Below, in pieces: positions 19,371-26,770 of a stretch of DNA of 28,531 bases; position 1 is the stretch's first letter; every line of letters begins with the position of its first letter. The position numbers were made by a program, and so were the translations under genes. The stretch is from a virus: the IMG/VR virus record IMGVR_UViG_3300031976_000422, positions 1 to 28,531 of that record; one strand, 5' to 3'. The notes beneath the pieces are model-generated. The model did no database searches, was not told the DNA's origin, and saw nothing but the letters and a program-made list of their open reading frames with translations.

Positions 19371-20975
19371 CTATTTGTATTGACTATCTACTAATGCCCT
19401 ATGGGCAACATCACTGCCTCCAATCATGTAATATGCAGCTCCTGTGTTGTCTGCAATTGTGTTATCTGGTATTATATCACTCGTAAAGAAATTAGGGATA
19501 TCTGGAATTGTTCTCTGAACACTAAAGAATGATCTAGAGTTTCCTAACGCACCCATCACCACAAGTGTTCGTATCTGGTTCGTTGAGTCATAACGACCTT
19601 TATCTCCCATACTCTTTACTATTTTACGTGCAACCTTTTGTTTTGCATCCTTCTTTGCTTGTTTTACGCTCTTCGATTTACTTTTACTCCCACCGGCAGC
19701 CTTTCCAGCCTTTGGGGACTCTCGTACATCTCCGTCACCTTCCTGTGACTCTGACTCTGCGGTTTGCTCTGGTTGTTCATCCGACTGTGCATCAGTTCCC
19801 TCTGATTCTCCACTTCCTTCATTAGATTCACTAGGTTCTGCCTCTGTTGTTTGTTCTGTAGATTCTGTTTCAGTTGTTGATTCTGACTGTGGTTCGGGTT
19901 CAACATCTGCACTGGCTCCACTCTCCGTTGACGAGGCTGTTTGTAAATCTCCTGTAGCATTATCCATCTCCACTTCTATATTTGCGACTTCTGTTTGTGT
20001 TTCCATTGGGCCTGTTTCTACTGGTGCTTCAAAGGTAGGAACCTCTATTGATGCAACCTCTACAGGAGCCATTTCTATACTAGTCTCCATACCACCTGTA
20101 TCTGCGGCAGGAAGTTCTATAGTAAAAGAGTCAACCTCATTTCCTATAGGGTCATTTATCGTAATCTCAAATGATTGTGGTTCCGTTATAACATCAGTTG
20201 CAGCTTCTATCTGTTGATTGACAACATCCATTGCTTCATCGACAGCAGCTGCAATCACATCAAGTGTTGCCTGTGTTGTATATGTCACAGCTAAATGTAC
20301 GTTGTCTGCTCTTGGGCCACCCCAACCACCACCAGTAAATCCTTCATCTATACCGTACAACCTTAGAGTTGCAATTGCAGAGGTATAGTCGTTTGATGGT
20401 ACTGTGCTTGTATAATTATCATACGTGCTTGTATCCCACCCTGTCCACGATATGTCTTTATACTCATGTTCAAATTGATGAAGTTGATTTCCTGCTGAAT
20501 CTTTGATGGTAAGTGTGATACTAAATGTGTCCTTACAGTCTTGTCCTTGCACTCCACTACAAACTGGAACAGTGGCATTGTTGGAATATGAATACACATC
20601 TGCACCATATTTTAAATCAAAACCGTTGTTTACCTCATCTTGAGTCATAGTATCAAATAGATCAACAGACTGACTAATCGCACCACCTCTTTTATCCGTC
20701 ATCACAGCATTACCACCAAATGGCCCACAAGTATCACATACGTAACCATCACCCTCTACTGTCCACTCAGGAACAGTGGTTGTGTTAGTTGAGTCCTCAA
20801 ATCCTCTATTTTTTAATAATTGATCAGAGGTGGTTTCCTCTGCTTTAGAATAAGAAAGTGGGAACACCAAAGAAAAGACCAATAGCACCAACGAAAGTTG
20901 CGGCAGGAACCCACCCAAACTCTTCTGGTGCTTCAGTAATTCTTTCCTCTTCGGAATAGTCATCAGGGTTTTCAT
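19371..20975 (-). CDS. Large secreted protein with Gal-binding-like domain and low-complexity tail
   Basis: A signal peptide (PQLSLVLLVFSLVFPLSYSKA) is followed by a beta-rich region of about 200 residues with LLKNRGFEDSTNTTTVPEWTVEGDGY ... FSITLTIKDSAGN ... GGPRADNVHLAVTY. This has the layout of a galactose-binding-like (jelly-roll) module. Then come helices, a Pro/Glu/Thr-rich stretch and a long Ser/Glu/Gln/Thr tract (about 350-425), a Lys-rich segment and a conserved-looking end. Related proteins occur in marine T4-like phages. Start ATG 20975 is chosen; GTG 20981 is also open. Confidence 0.78.
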   Translation of the reverse strand: MKTLMTIPKRKELLKHQKSLGGFLPQLSLVLLVFSLVFPLSYSKAEETTSDQLLKNRGFEDSTNTTTVPEWTVEGDGYVCDTCGPFGGNAVMTDKRGGAISQSVDLFDTMTQDEVNNGFDLKYGADVYSYSNNATVPVCSGVQGQDCKDTFSITLTIKDSAGNQLHQFEHEYKDISWTGWDTSTYDNYTSTVPSNDYTSAIATLRLYGIDEGFTGGGWGGPRADNVHLAVTYTTQATLDVIAAAVDEAMDVVNQQIEAATDVITEPQSFEITINDPIGNEVDSFTIELPAADTGGMETSIEMAPVEVASIEVPTFEAPVETGPMETQTEVANIEVEMDNATGDLQTASSTESGASADVEPEPQSESTTETESTEQTTEAEPSESNEGSGESEGTDAQSDEQPEQTAESESQEGDGDVRESPKAGKAAGGSKSKSKSVKQAKKDAKQKVARKIVKSMGDKGRYDSTNQIRTLVVMGALGNSRSFFSVQRTIPDIPNFFTSDIIPDNTIADNTGAAYYMIGGSDVAHRALVDSQYK

Positions 20976-20985
20976 ATTCACTTAT
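20845..20985 (-). CDS. Hidden overlapping frame: acidic N-part plus membrane helix
   Basis: In the -1 frame relative to the upstream gene, codons after ISEY read ENPDDYSEEERITEAPEEF, then GWVPAATFVGAIGLFFGVPT, ending FLF. It looks like a real small membrane protein but has no ATG, GTG or TTG start. It could come from a -1 slip at the A9 run at 20996-21004 in the upstream gene, from an ATA start at 20985, or from a one-base sequence error. It overlaps the signal-peptide region of the large secreted protein. Confidence 0.45.
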   Translation of the reverse strand: MSEYENPDDYSEEERITEAPEEFGWVPAATFVGAIGLFFGVPTFLF

Positions 20986-21446
20986 CCCTGTGACTCTTTT
21001 TTTTTAAACACTTTACTATCTGCTGGTGCATCTTCTGGGTTTTCTTCCCAAGATTTCTTTGCATCATCACCGATTGCACCTTTATATGGACAAGGTGTTC
21101 CAGCCATCCACATGGCATCAAATGCACGAGCATCCTGACACAACATAGACACAGCAGCAACCTTCATGCCCATTCCGTACATGGAACGTGCAAGTTTAAG
21201 TCTCTCACAGTTTTCATCTGTGACAGTGATGCCAGATGCAAAACCTAGAATCTGTGTTTGTATCGCAGCCGATGCAGCACTCTTACACACATCACTATTA
21301 TTAATGACAATGGATGGAGCAGATGCAGTTGGTGGTGCCTTGTCTACTACTGTAGAAGAAACCGTTGTGTTAGTATCTGCCGCATATAATATAGAAGGAA
21401 ATAGTGCCACAAAAGCTGTCATAACAAAAAGTTTGAAAGCTTTCAT
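20982..21446 (-). CDS. Exported conserved phage protein, 154 aa
   Basis: Signal peptide MKAFKLFVMTAFVALFPSILYA. The mature part starts with a Thr/Ser/Ala-rich linker, and then has a helical domain with five cysteines: SDVCKSAASAAIQTQILGF, ENCERLKLARSMYGMGMKVAAVSMLCQDARAFDAMWMAGTPCPYKG. I associate this domain with marine T4-like phages; function is unknown. A late promoter lies 36 nt upstream, so it is probably a late or virion-associated product. The gene ends after an A9 run (FKKKESQG). Confidence 0.78.
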   Translation of the reverse strand: MKAFKLFVMTAFVALFPSILYAADTNTTVSSTVVDKAPPTASAPSIVINNSDVCKSAASAAIQTQILGFASGITVTDENCERLKLARSMYGMGMKVAAVSMLCQDARAFDAMWMAGTPCPYKGAIGDDAKKSWEENPEDAPADSKVFKKKESQG

Positions 21447-21481
21447 AGGTTCTCCTTAGTTACTCTCTACCTTCATATAAG

Positions 21482-21489
21482 TATTTATA
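21482..21489 (-). promoter_or_regulatory. T4-type late promoter (TATAAATA)
   Basis: Exact TATAAATA reads on the minus strand in the gap before the exported 154-aa gene. The predicted start is about 30 nt before the ATG, with AAGGAG in between. No -35 box is seen, as expected for a late promoter. Confidence 0.75.
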
Positions 21490-21499
21490 TATTAAATTT

Positions 21500-21832
21500 C
21501 TATTTTAAGTGAATCTTAACGAAATATTCTGCATCAACCACTACTAATGGTTTTTGATTATTACGTTTAATAAAAACTACAGGTTCATAGTCACCAGAAT
21601 TTTCAGTTGCTTGTTCATATGATTTCCATATATTTATGGATTCTTGATTTTTACACTCAATAGAATAAGGGAACTTTTCTCTTGCAGCTCGAGCCATGAT
21701 GAGGTCTTCACCACCAGCACCCATACTACGAGATTCTATATCTTCGGGGTGTACGTCTAACTGTTCGATTAGTTGGTCACGAACCCACTGTTGAAATCTA
21801 CGACCTTTTGCTTTAGCACTTTGTGTTTTCAT
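21500..21832 (-). CDS. Small PD-(D/E)XK nuclease, resolvase-like
   Basis: A 110-aa protein with a compact nuclease core: SRSMGAGGEDLIMARAAREKFPYSIECKNQE, with Glu42/Asp43 and Glu59-Cys-Lys61. It is followed by a helix and PVVFIKRNNQKPLVVVD. This resembles small Holliday-junction-resolvase-like phage nucleases. It could process branched DNA, but the substrate is inferred. Start ATG 21832 is supported by AGGAAAG seven bases upstream. Confidence 0.78.
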   Translation of the reverse strand: MKTQSAKAKGRRFQQWVRDQLIEQLDVHPEDIESRSMGAGGEDLIMARAAREKFPYSIECKNQESINIWKSYEQATENSGDYEPVVFIKRNNQKPLVVVDAEYFVKIHLK

Positions 21833-21983
21833 AATCTTTCCTAAAGATAACCTGTCTGCAATCTTCATCCCAAAGACCATAAATTTTTTTGTGACATCCA
21901 GCGCATGATGCAGAACCAGATGATTTTGGTAACAGATTAACTATTTCTCTATCGCACCACTTACAAGTTTCATTAGTCTTCAT
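21813..21983 (-). CDS. Small zinc-ribbon protein, 56 aa
   Basis: It starts MKTNETCKWCDREIVNLLPK and has CxxC at the N-terminus and a second CAGC in the middle (SGSASCAGCHKKIYG). These four cysteines form a likely zinc ribbon. It overlaps the neighbours at both ends. A role in nucleic acid or protein binding is possible. Confidence 0.68.
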   Translation of the reverse strand: MKTNETCKWCDREIVNLLPKSSGSASCAGCHKKIYGLWDEDCRQVIFRKDYENTKC

Positions 21984-22125
21984 CTTCCCATTCCATATCA
22001 TCTTCTAATTCATCAGAAAGGTCTGCACCACAAAAAGTACAATGAAGAACAACATAGTAAGTCTCATTTAAATTATGTTTTATTTGATACTCTGCTTCAC
22101 AAGATTCACACACTATTAATTTCAT
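21973..22125 (-). CDS. Zinc-ribbon protein with acidic tail, 50 aa
   Basis: It starts MKLIVCESCEAEYQIKHNLN. The second CxxC pair is in LHCTFCGADL, and an acidic tail (SDELEDDMEWEDED) follows. This CxxC-x(19)-CxxC layout resembles transcription-factor zinc ribbons and is common as a small protein in marine phages. It follows nrdJ in transcription and overlaps the next zinc-ribbon gene. Confidence 0.75.
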   Translation of the reverse strand: MKLIVCESCEAEYQIKHNLNETYYVVLHCTFCGADLSDELEDDMEWEDED

Positions 22126-22128
22126 ATA

Positions 22129-24048
22129 TTAAATCTCACATCCACCAGCAACACAAGCTAATTCTTGAGCACCGATTGTCATATCAGTTTTTTCATAGTC
22201 TCCAAGTTTAGACCAATCAATTTCTTTGGGCATTTTATTCAACAACATTTCAAACTCTTCTTTTGCAACATCTTGATATGGTGCTTGTTTATATGTATGT
22301 TCTGAAAATGGAAGGAAACTCACACCACTCATCATGTCAAAGTTATCGTATACCCATGCACCAACTTCAAGCCACTCATTCTCTTTAACAGAGATAGTCA
22401 CAGAAGGTTTGTGTTCACACCAGTTTTCCTGATAGACTTTCCACAACTTCAATTGGTCAATCGCAGTCATGTCTGTACGAAATACTGCATCCTTATTAAC
22501 ACTCATAGGAAAAGAGAACACTGCTGTATGACTAGGATTCATTACATCATCTTCTACAGGGAAACCCATATCCGTCATCATCTTAGTAAGTGGGTCTTTC
22601 TTATCACCACGCACTGTACGAACATAAAAAGGATTGTGTCTTGCATGAATACCAGAAGCTGCATCTACTAACTGACTTACTGTACCAGATGGTTTAACAC
22701 AAGTAACTGCTACAGATTGATTGATACCAATCTTCTTTGCAAACTCCTCGTTAGTTTTAACTGCCTGATCTTTTAGGTCTTGCAGTATGGATGGTAGTTC
22801 ATTACTTGAACCTTTACCATTGAGAAGTTTGTTGTCCATAATACCAGTAAGAGAGACTCCTAAAAGTCTCTCTTCTTCGCAATTATTTCTCCAGACTGAT
22901 GATACGTACTTGAAATTCACAAGGGTTGATTGAATTGTACCAAGAATAGTAGCAAGTCGCACTTTCTCCATAAGTGTTTCTTTAGTGTCAGTAGAACGCA
23001 CCACCACCTCTGAAAGATTACAAAACTCTCTACTACGCAAAATAATTTCTGAACATGGGTTTGTTCCAAAGTCCTGATCTGCATCTCTACGACCATTCTT
23101 TGCGGCTTGTTTCATTGCACTTTCACGATTAAAGATACCACGCTCACCAGACTTTGATTCGTATAATGCTTTCCATTCATCCATAAATGTACCGATATCT
23201 GGTTTCTCTGTATAACAAGCAGAGTTATTTGCCAATGCACGTTGTGGTTCTGTATTCCACCACTGACCCGACTTTGCGGCTCTCATACGGTCATCAGAGA
23301 GGTTAGAGAGACTTATGAGTGCGCTTCGTCTTACACCCCCTACTACAACTACCTCTGCAATCTTACAAACAAGATCATGACATTCGATAGAAGATAACTT
23401 ACGGCCAGGTGCATTTTTAAAGATATTTACAGCAAAATTGAATAATGATTCTAGTGGTTCTGGGCCTGACGCTCGACCACCAAATGTTTTAAGAGGAGAA
23501 CCAGCAGGACGAATCTTAGATAAATCCCAACGAGGAATCTGACCAATATACAACATACCAACAAGTTCTTTAAGTCCCTTTGCCCATCCTAACTTAGAAT
23601 CTGCAATCGTGATAGTAGTTTCTGTGTGATGAAAGTCATCTGCAACGTGAGGTAGTTGTGCAACGTGTTGACGTTCTACACTAAATCCAACACCTGTACC
23701 ATTCATCAGAATGTAAAGGATTTCATCAAATGCATGAACACGATTGACTGCAACATAGGAACAATTATAACCAGCAATGTTTTCACGTTTGAGTGCTTCA
23801 CCAGCAGTCATAAGACAACGCATTGAAGGCATCACACGTAAATCTAATACAGCATCCTCTAGTTCTTTTCTTAGACTGTCACTTAAATTAAATTCATGTA
23901 AATCTTTTAAATGACCTTTGAAGAAATCAAAATACCTTGCAACTGTTTCATCCCACGTTTCTCTTCTTCCTTTATCCGGCAACCAACGTGAATATCTTGA
24001 TAGGTGAATAAATTCTTGGTATGGTGTAGGTAGATAGTTGCTAGTCAT
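22129..24048 (-). CDS. nrdJ: Class II (B12-dependent) ribonucleotide reductase, monomeric
   Basis: Adenosylcobalamin-dependent ribonucleoside-triphosphate reductase (639 aa) that makes dNTPs without oxygen or an Fe subunit. All key cysteines match the Lactobacillus enzyme spacing: Cys96 (NCSYVAVN) and Cys343 (EFCNLSE) as the redox pair, Cys332 in NPCSEI as the thiyl site with Asn330 and Glu334, and the C-terminal shuttle pair Cys632 and Cys637 (ACVAGGCEI). It depends on host cobalamin. It overlaps the primase gene by 8 nt. Confidence 0.95.
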   Translation of the reverse strand: MTSNYLPTPYQEFIHLSRYSRWLPDKGRRETWDETVARYFDFFKGHLKDLHEFNLSDSLRKELEDAVLDLRVMPSMRCLMTAGEALKRENIAGYNCSYVAVNRVHAFDEILYILMNGTGVGFSVERQHVAQLPHVADDFHHTETTITIADSKLGWAKGLKELVGMLYIGQIPRWDLSKIRPAGSPLKTFGGRASGPEPLESLFNFAVNIFKNAPGRKLSSIECHDLVCKIAEVVVVGGVRRSALISLSNLSDDRMRAAKSGQWWNTEPQRALANNSACYTEKPDIGTFMDEWKALYESKSGERGIFNRESAMKQAAKNGRRDADQDFGTNPCSEIILRSREFCNLSEVVVRSTDTKETLMEKVRLATILGTIQSTLVNFKYVSSVWRNNCEEERLLGVSLTGIMDNKLLNGKGSSNELPSILQDLKDQAVKTNEEFAKKIGINQSVAVTCVKPSGTVSQLVDAASGIHARHNPFYVRTVRGDKKDPLTKMMTDMGFPVEDDVMNPSHTAVFSFPMSVNKDAVFRTDMTAIDQLKLWKVYQENWCEHKPSVTISVKENEWLEVGAWVYDNFDMMSGVSFLPFSEHTYKQAPYQDVAKEEFEMLLNKMPKEIDWSKLGDYEKTDMTIGAQELACVAGGCEI

Positions 24049-25078
24049 TTATTTTTCTCCATGTTGCAAACCTAACTGCCGCTGATGCAGATTGGTATGT
24101 GTTATTTTTAATTATCTTCTGTACTTCCTCTTTGGTGTATCCACCCAAAATCATATCATTGATATCTTTGTATTTCATCGTATCTGGCCAAAGACAAATC
24201 TTAACCCCACTTTTAATTGTCTTTTTTATTAATTTACATATCTCCTTGTTTCTTGGTTCATTATCAAATACTACTGTAAAGTCACAATTCAAACTAGGCA
24301 TATCTGCACCAGCAACTGCAATACAGTTATCTAAAAATAAACTATCAAGGGGGCCTTCAACTACATAAACTTCTTCTTTTTTATTCACTCTGTCTAAACC
24401 AAAAATCTTATCCCTATCCTGTAACTTGATAGTTAGATATTTTGGTTGTTCATTTCCAAAGGCTCTGCCTTGATATGCAAATATTTCTCCTTCTTCATTT
24501 CTAAACGGTATCAACAACCTTGGATGATCGCCATCTAAGGAAGGAAACTTATTTGGTATTAACTTATTTGTAAACTTATAAAATTCGGAACAGAGAAATA
24601 AATCTTTGTAAGAGTTTTTAGGTAGTTTTCTTTGTTCAACAATTTTTCTAGCAGGATGTTCATGGGGAAGTTCTGATATTGATTTGAGTTCTTTAACAAT
24701 TGACTCAGAACTTGGTTCCAGTTTTTTCCCTTTTGAAGATTTATTTTTGTTGAATACTGGTGCATTAAATTTAAACTCTGGCTTTGGAGTGATCGTATCA
24801 CTCCCTGTTTTATATCTCTCCATTATATAGTCTTTGTAAGTATTCAAGTCTAGATACTCAATCAACTTACCAAGTGTAGCACCTACACCACAATTATGAC
24901 ACTTATAGAACAGGTCATTCTTTTTACGAAACACGAAACCTCGAGCCTTTGTGCGGTTCTTTTTAGAGTCACCACAATAAGGACAACGAAAATTCCAAAG
25001 AAAATCACCCTTCTTCTTAAATTGTTGAAGATAGGGTGATATGAGATTCACATACTTTACATCAATATAACTTTGCAT
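24041..25078 (-). CDS. 61: gp61-like DNA primase
   Basis: T4 gp61 makes RNA primers together with the gp41 helicase. An N-terminal zinc ribbon is clear: Cys32, Cys35, Cys60 and Cys63 (RCPYCGDSKKNR ... FYKCHNCG). The TOPRIM core follows: EVYVVEGPLDSLF with Glu241, then VVFDNEPRNKE (271-274) and KYKDINDMI (304-308). Length 345 aa is close to T4 (342). It begins right after a sigma70-like promoter. Confidence 0.92.
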   Translation of the reverse strand: MQSYIDVKYVNLISPYLQQFKKKGDFLWNFRCPYCGDSKKNRTKARGFVFRKKNDLFYKCHNCGVGATLGKLIEYLDLNTYKDYIMERYKTGSDTITPKPEFKFNAPVFNKNKSSKGKKLEPSSESIVKELKSISELPHEHPARKIVEQRKLPKNSYKDLFLCSEFYKFTNKLIPNKFPSLDGDHPRLLIPFRNEEGEIFAYQGRAFGNEQPKYLTIKLQDRDKIFGLDRVNKKEEVYVVEGPLDSLFLDNCIAVAGADMPSLNCDFTVVFDNEPRNKEICKLIKKTIKSGVKICLWPDTMKYKDINDMILGGYTKEEVQKIIKNNTYQSASAAVRFATWRKIND

Positions 25079-25084
25079 TATAGT

Positions 25085-25113
25085 ATCATATACTATTCAA
25101 AGGTAAATGTCAA
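25085..25113 (-). promoter_or_regulatory. sigma70-like promoter for primase-nrdJ
   Basis: TTGACA at 25113-25108, 17-nt spacer, TATGAT at 25090-25085. It overlaps the last codons of the coiled-coil gene and would drive primase and nrdJ as an early unit. Confidence 0.78.
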
Positions 25114-25544
25114 CCTCCTATTACCATATATTTTTGCAATACAAATCCTACAATTATAGAACCACCTATGATGAGCCATCTCCAGCGTTCTAGAACACCT
25201 ACCCTGTTACTCAATTCTTCTCGTATTTTTTGAATTTCTTTATTCTGTTCAGCGTGTTGTGCAGCTGCACTAACCATTATCTCTTTAGTATTTGTTGTGA
25301 CTCTGGAGTGTAAATCATCTATTTTAGTTAAAAGTTCTGACCTACGACTTTCTATTTGTTTCTCCAGTTCTACACTTGAATCTTCCTGTCTTGAAAGTTT
25401 TTCTTCGTGAACTGCAAGCATACGATTAATGCAGTTGGAAACATCGGTTAACTTATCAATGGCCACATCAAGTCTACCATGAATAGATTTGATATCCTCT
25501 ATGTCACGTTTGATTAGTTGAACCTCTGTTTCCAAATCTGCCAT
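25110..25544 (-). CDS. Coiled-coil protein with C-terminal membrane anchor, 144 aa
   Basis: A long coiled coil (TEVQLIKRDIEDIKSIHGRLDVAIDKLTDV ... EIQKIREELSNRVGVLER) ends in one membrane helix (WLIIGGSIIVGFVLQKYMVIGG). This tail-anchored layout is common in small phage proteins of this kind. Role unknown. Confidence 0.75.
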   Translation of the reverse strand: MADLETEVQLIKRDIEDIKSIHGRLDVAIDKLTDVSNCINRMLAVHEEKLSRQEDSSVELEKQIESRRSELLTKIDDLHSRVTTNTKEIMVSAAAQHAEQNKEIQKIREELSNRVGVLERWRWLIIGGSIIVGFVLQKYMVIGG

Positions 25545-25546
25545 AA

Positions 25547-25714
25547 TTAATTGTCCTTACAAATAGACCAAACGCCCCAAGCTAGAGCACCCCAAACAAC
25601 TACTTGTGTTAGGGGAATTGCAAACCAAATAACCGCAACTGCTGCAGCGGTAACGATTGCACCTTGGTGACTTGACGCTTCTTTAATTCGTCTAGATATC
25701 CAATTCGCTATCAT
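25547..25714 (-). CDS. Two-span membrane protein, 55 aa (holin-like)
   Basis: It starts MIANWISRRIKEASSHQGAI and has two hydrophobic stretches, AIVTAAAVAVIWFAIPL and VVVWGALAWGVWSI, with a charged end CKDN. Size and layout fit a small two-span holin, but no test is possible here. Its ATG overlaps the upstream stop (ATGA). Confidence 0.73.
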   Translation of the reverse strand: MIANWISRRIKEASSHQGAIVTAAAVAVIWFAIPLTQVVVWGALAWGVWSICKDN

Positions 25715-25965
25715 TTCTTTTTCTCCTTTTCCAGTTTCTTTAATCTGGCTTCTAACTTTTCAATTCTTAGCGCTACATTAGGATACTTCTTCTTCCAATC
25801 CTCTTCATCTTGCAGTACCTTCAAACCCAATTTTTTAGAAGCCCATGTCGAAACATCGTCAACTTTCTTGTAGAACCACATACCTAACTTGGTCTGTGAA
25901 AACCAACTATCGGCAGCGTTTCCTAGAACACTTCCTGCTATTGCAGATACTAACCAGAACCACAT
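25711..25965 (-). CDS. Membrane-anchored coiled-coil protein, 84 aa
   Basis: The start MWFWLVSAIAGSVLGNAADS is an N-terminal hydrophobic segment. WFYKKVDDVSTWASKKLGL follows, and then a Lys/Glu-rich coiled coil to the end (LRIEKLEARLKKLEKEKKK). GGAG seven bases before ATG 25965 supports this start. I associate this pattern with marine T4-like phages. Role unknown. Confidence 0.75.
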   Translation of the reverse strand: MWFWLVSAIAGSVLGNAADSWFSQTKLGMWFYKKVDDVSTWASKKLGLKVLQDEEDWKKKYPNVALRIEKLEARLKKLEKEKKK

Positions 25966-25966
25966 T

Positions 25967-26065
25967 TTAATCTCCAAAAATTGTTAAATATTTAATTAGA
26001 GCTGAACAACCAGAAGTAGATAAAACTACAATTCCTAGTGTTACTATTCTGCACAACATTCGCAT
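25967..26065 (-). CDS. Lipoprotein microprotein, 32 aa
   Basis: MRMLCRIVTLGIVVLSTSGC is a lipoprotein signal with lipobox STSGC, followed by only 12 residues (SALIKYLTIFGD). A strong GGAGG lies 8 nt upstream. It overlaps the Cys-rich gene's end. After processing it would be a tiny lipid-anchored peptide. Confidence 0.65.
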   Translation of the reverse strand: MRMLCRIVTLGIVVLSTSGCSALIKYLTIFGD

Positions 26066-26139
26066 AAATTTTCCTCCGTACATTCACAAGGGTCACAATC
26101 ACAATCTAAACTTTTACATTTTTCATTATCGCAAGCCAT
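26044..26139 (-). CDS. Metallothionein-like cysteine-rich microprotein, 31 aa
   Basis: Nine cysteines occur in 31 residues, spaced as C-x4-C-x4-CxC-xx-CxC-x5-CxCC (MACDNEKCKSLDCDCDPCEC ...). The rest is mostly Asp and Glu. This is metallothionein-like in composition and spacing but unrelated to any family I can name. AAGGAG precedes the start. It may bind Zn, Cu or Fe. Confidence 0.7.
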   Translation of the reverse strand: MACDNEKCKSLDCDCDPCECTEENLCECCAE

Positions 26140-26152
26140 TTCTATCTCCTTA

Positions 26153-26299
26153 CTAAGGCAAAGACTGCCGGTAAGTTGCGAGACAGTTATCGCAACTACA
26201 GTTTCTACAAACTTCTATTTCAGTTCCAGACCTGTCCACATCTTTTCTTAAAGGAACGCCACAATGAGATTCGTGGCCACAATTCTTACATCTAGTCAT
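26153..26299 (-). CDS. Cysteine-rich zinc-binding protein, 48 aa
   Basis: It starts MTRCKNCGHESHCGVPLRKD and has a second cluster CRNCSCDNC. Seven cysteines plus His9 and His12 suit one or two zinc sites. It starts right after the DUF1353 gene and is followed by the metallothionein-like gene. Confidence 0.72.
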   Translation of the reverse strand: MTRCKNCGHESHCGVPLRKDVDRSGTEIEVCRNCSCDNCLATYRQSLP

Positions 26300-26761
26300 T
26301 TACTTTGCAGACCAACGACCAAACAAACGAACCGCCCAATAGGCTGGATACATTTTCCAGAAAGGTACTTTTGGGTCAGCAGACTTCATACCCAACAAAA
26401 ATATTTTGTCAGATAGAACCTTTGCTGCTTTCCATTTCCAATACCAATTACTACTCATACCATGGCCTGAACTATAGTAATGTCTAAGTTTTGCATAAAG
26501 ATGATCGTGAATAATAGCAGCACGAGCAACATCCCAAGGTGAAATCAATGCCCATATAATTCTTGGAGTAGACGCAAGGTCTGTTCTCATTCCCTTTGTG
26601 CAAGTAATCACACCCGAATCTTTAATGTTTGCTCCAACATCTCTGAGAAGTTTAACTTGTTCTTTAGTAAGAGTACCCTCTCTAAATCCTAAGTCCTCTT
26701 CTAACTTCCATGTCTTAGGTGGAGTGAACTCCGCTGTTATTTTGTTAGTAAAACTTCCCAT
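26300..26761 (-). CDS. DUF1353 family protein
   Basis: A 153-aa protein with the DUF1353 signature: GMRTDLASTPRIIWALISPWDVARAAIIHDHLYAKLR. These proteins are common in phages; the conserved Asp and His residues suggest a peptidase- or hydrolase-like activity, but none is proven. It lies in the block of membrane and spanin-like genes, so a lysis or envelope role is possible. Confidence 0.82.
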   Translation of the reverse strand: MGSFTNKITAEFTPPKTWKLEEDLGFREGTLTKEQVKLLRDVGANIKDSGVITCTKGMRTDLASTPRIIWALISPWDVARAAIIHDHLYAKLRHYYSSGHGMSSNWYWKWKAAKVLSDKIFLLGMKSADPKVPFWKMYPAYWAVRLFGRWSAK

Positions 26762-26770
26762 AAATTTCTC

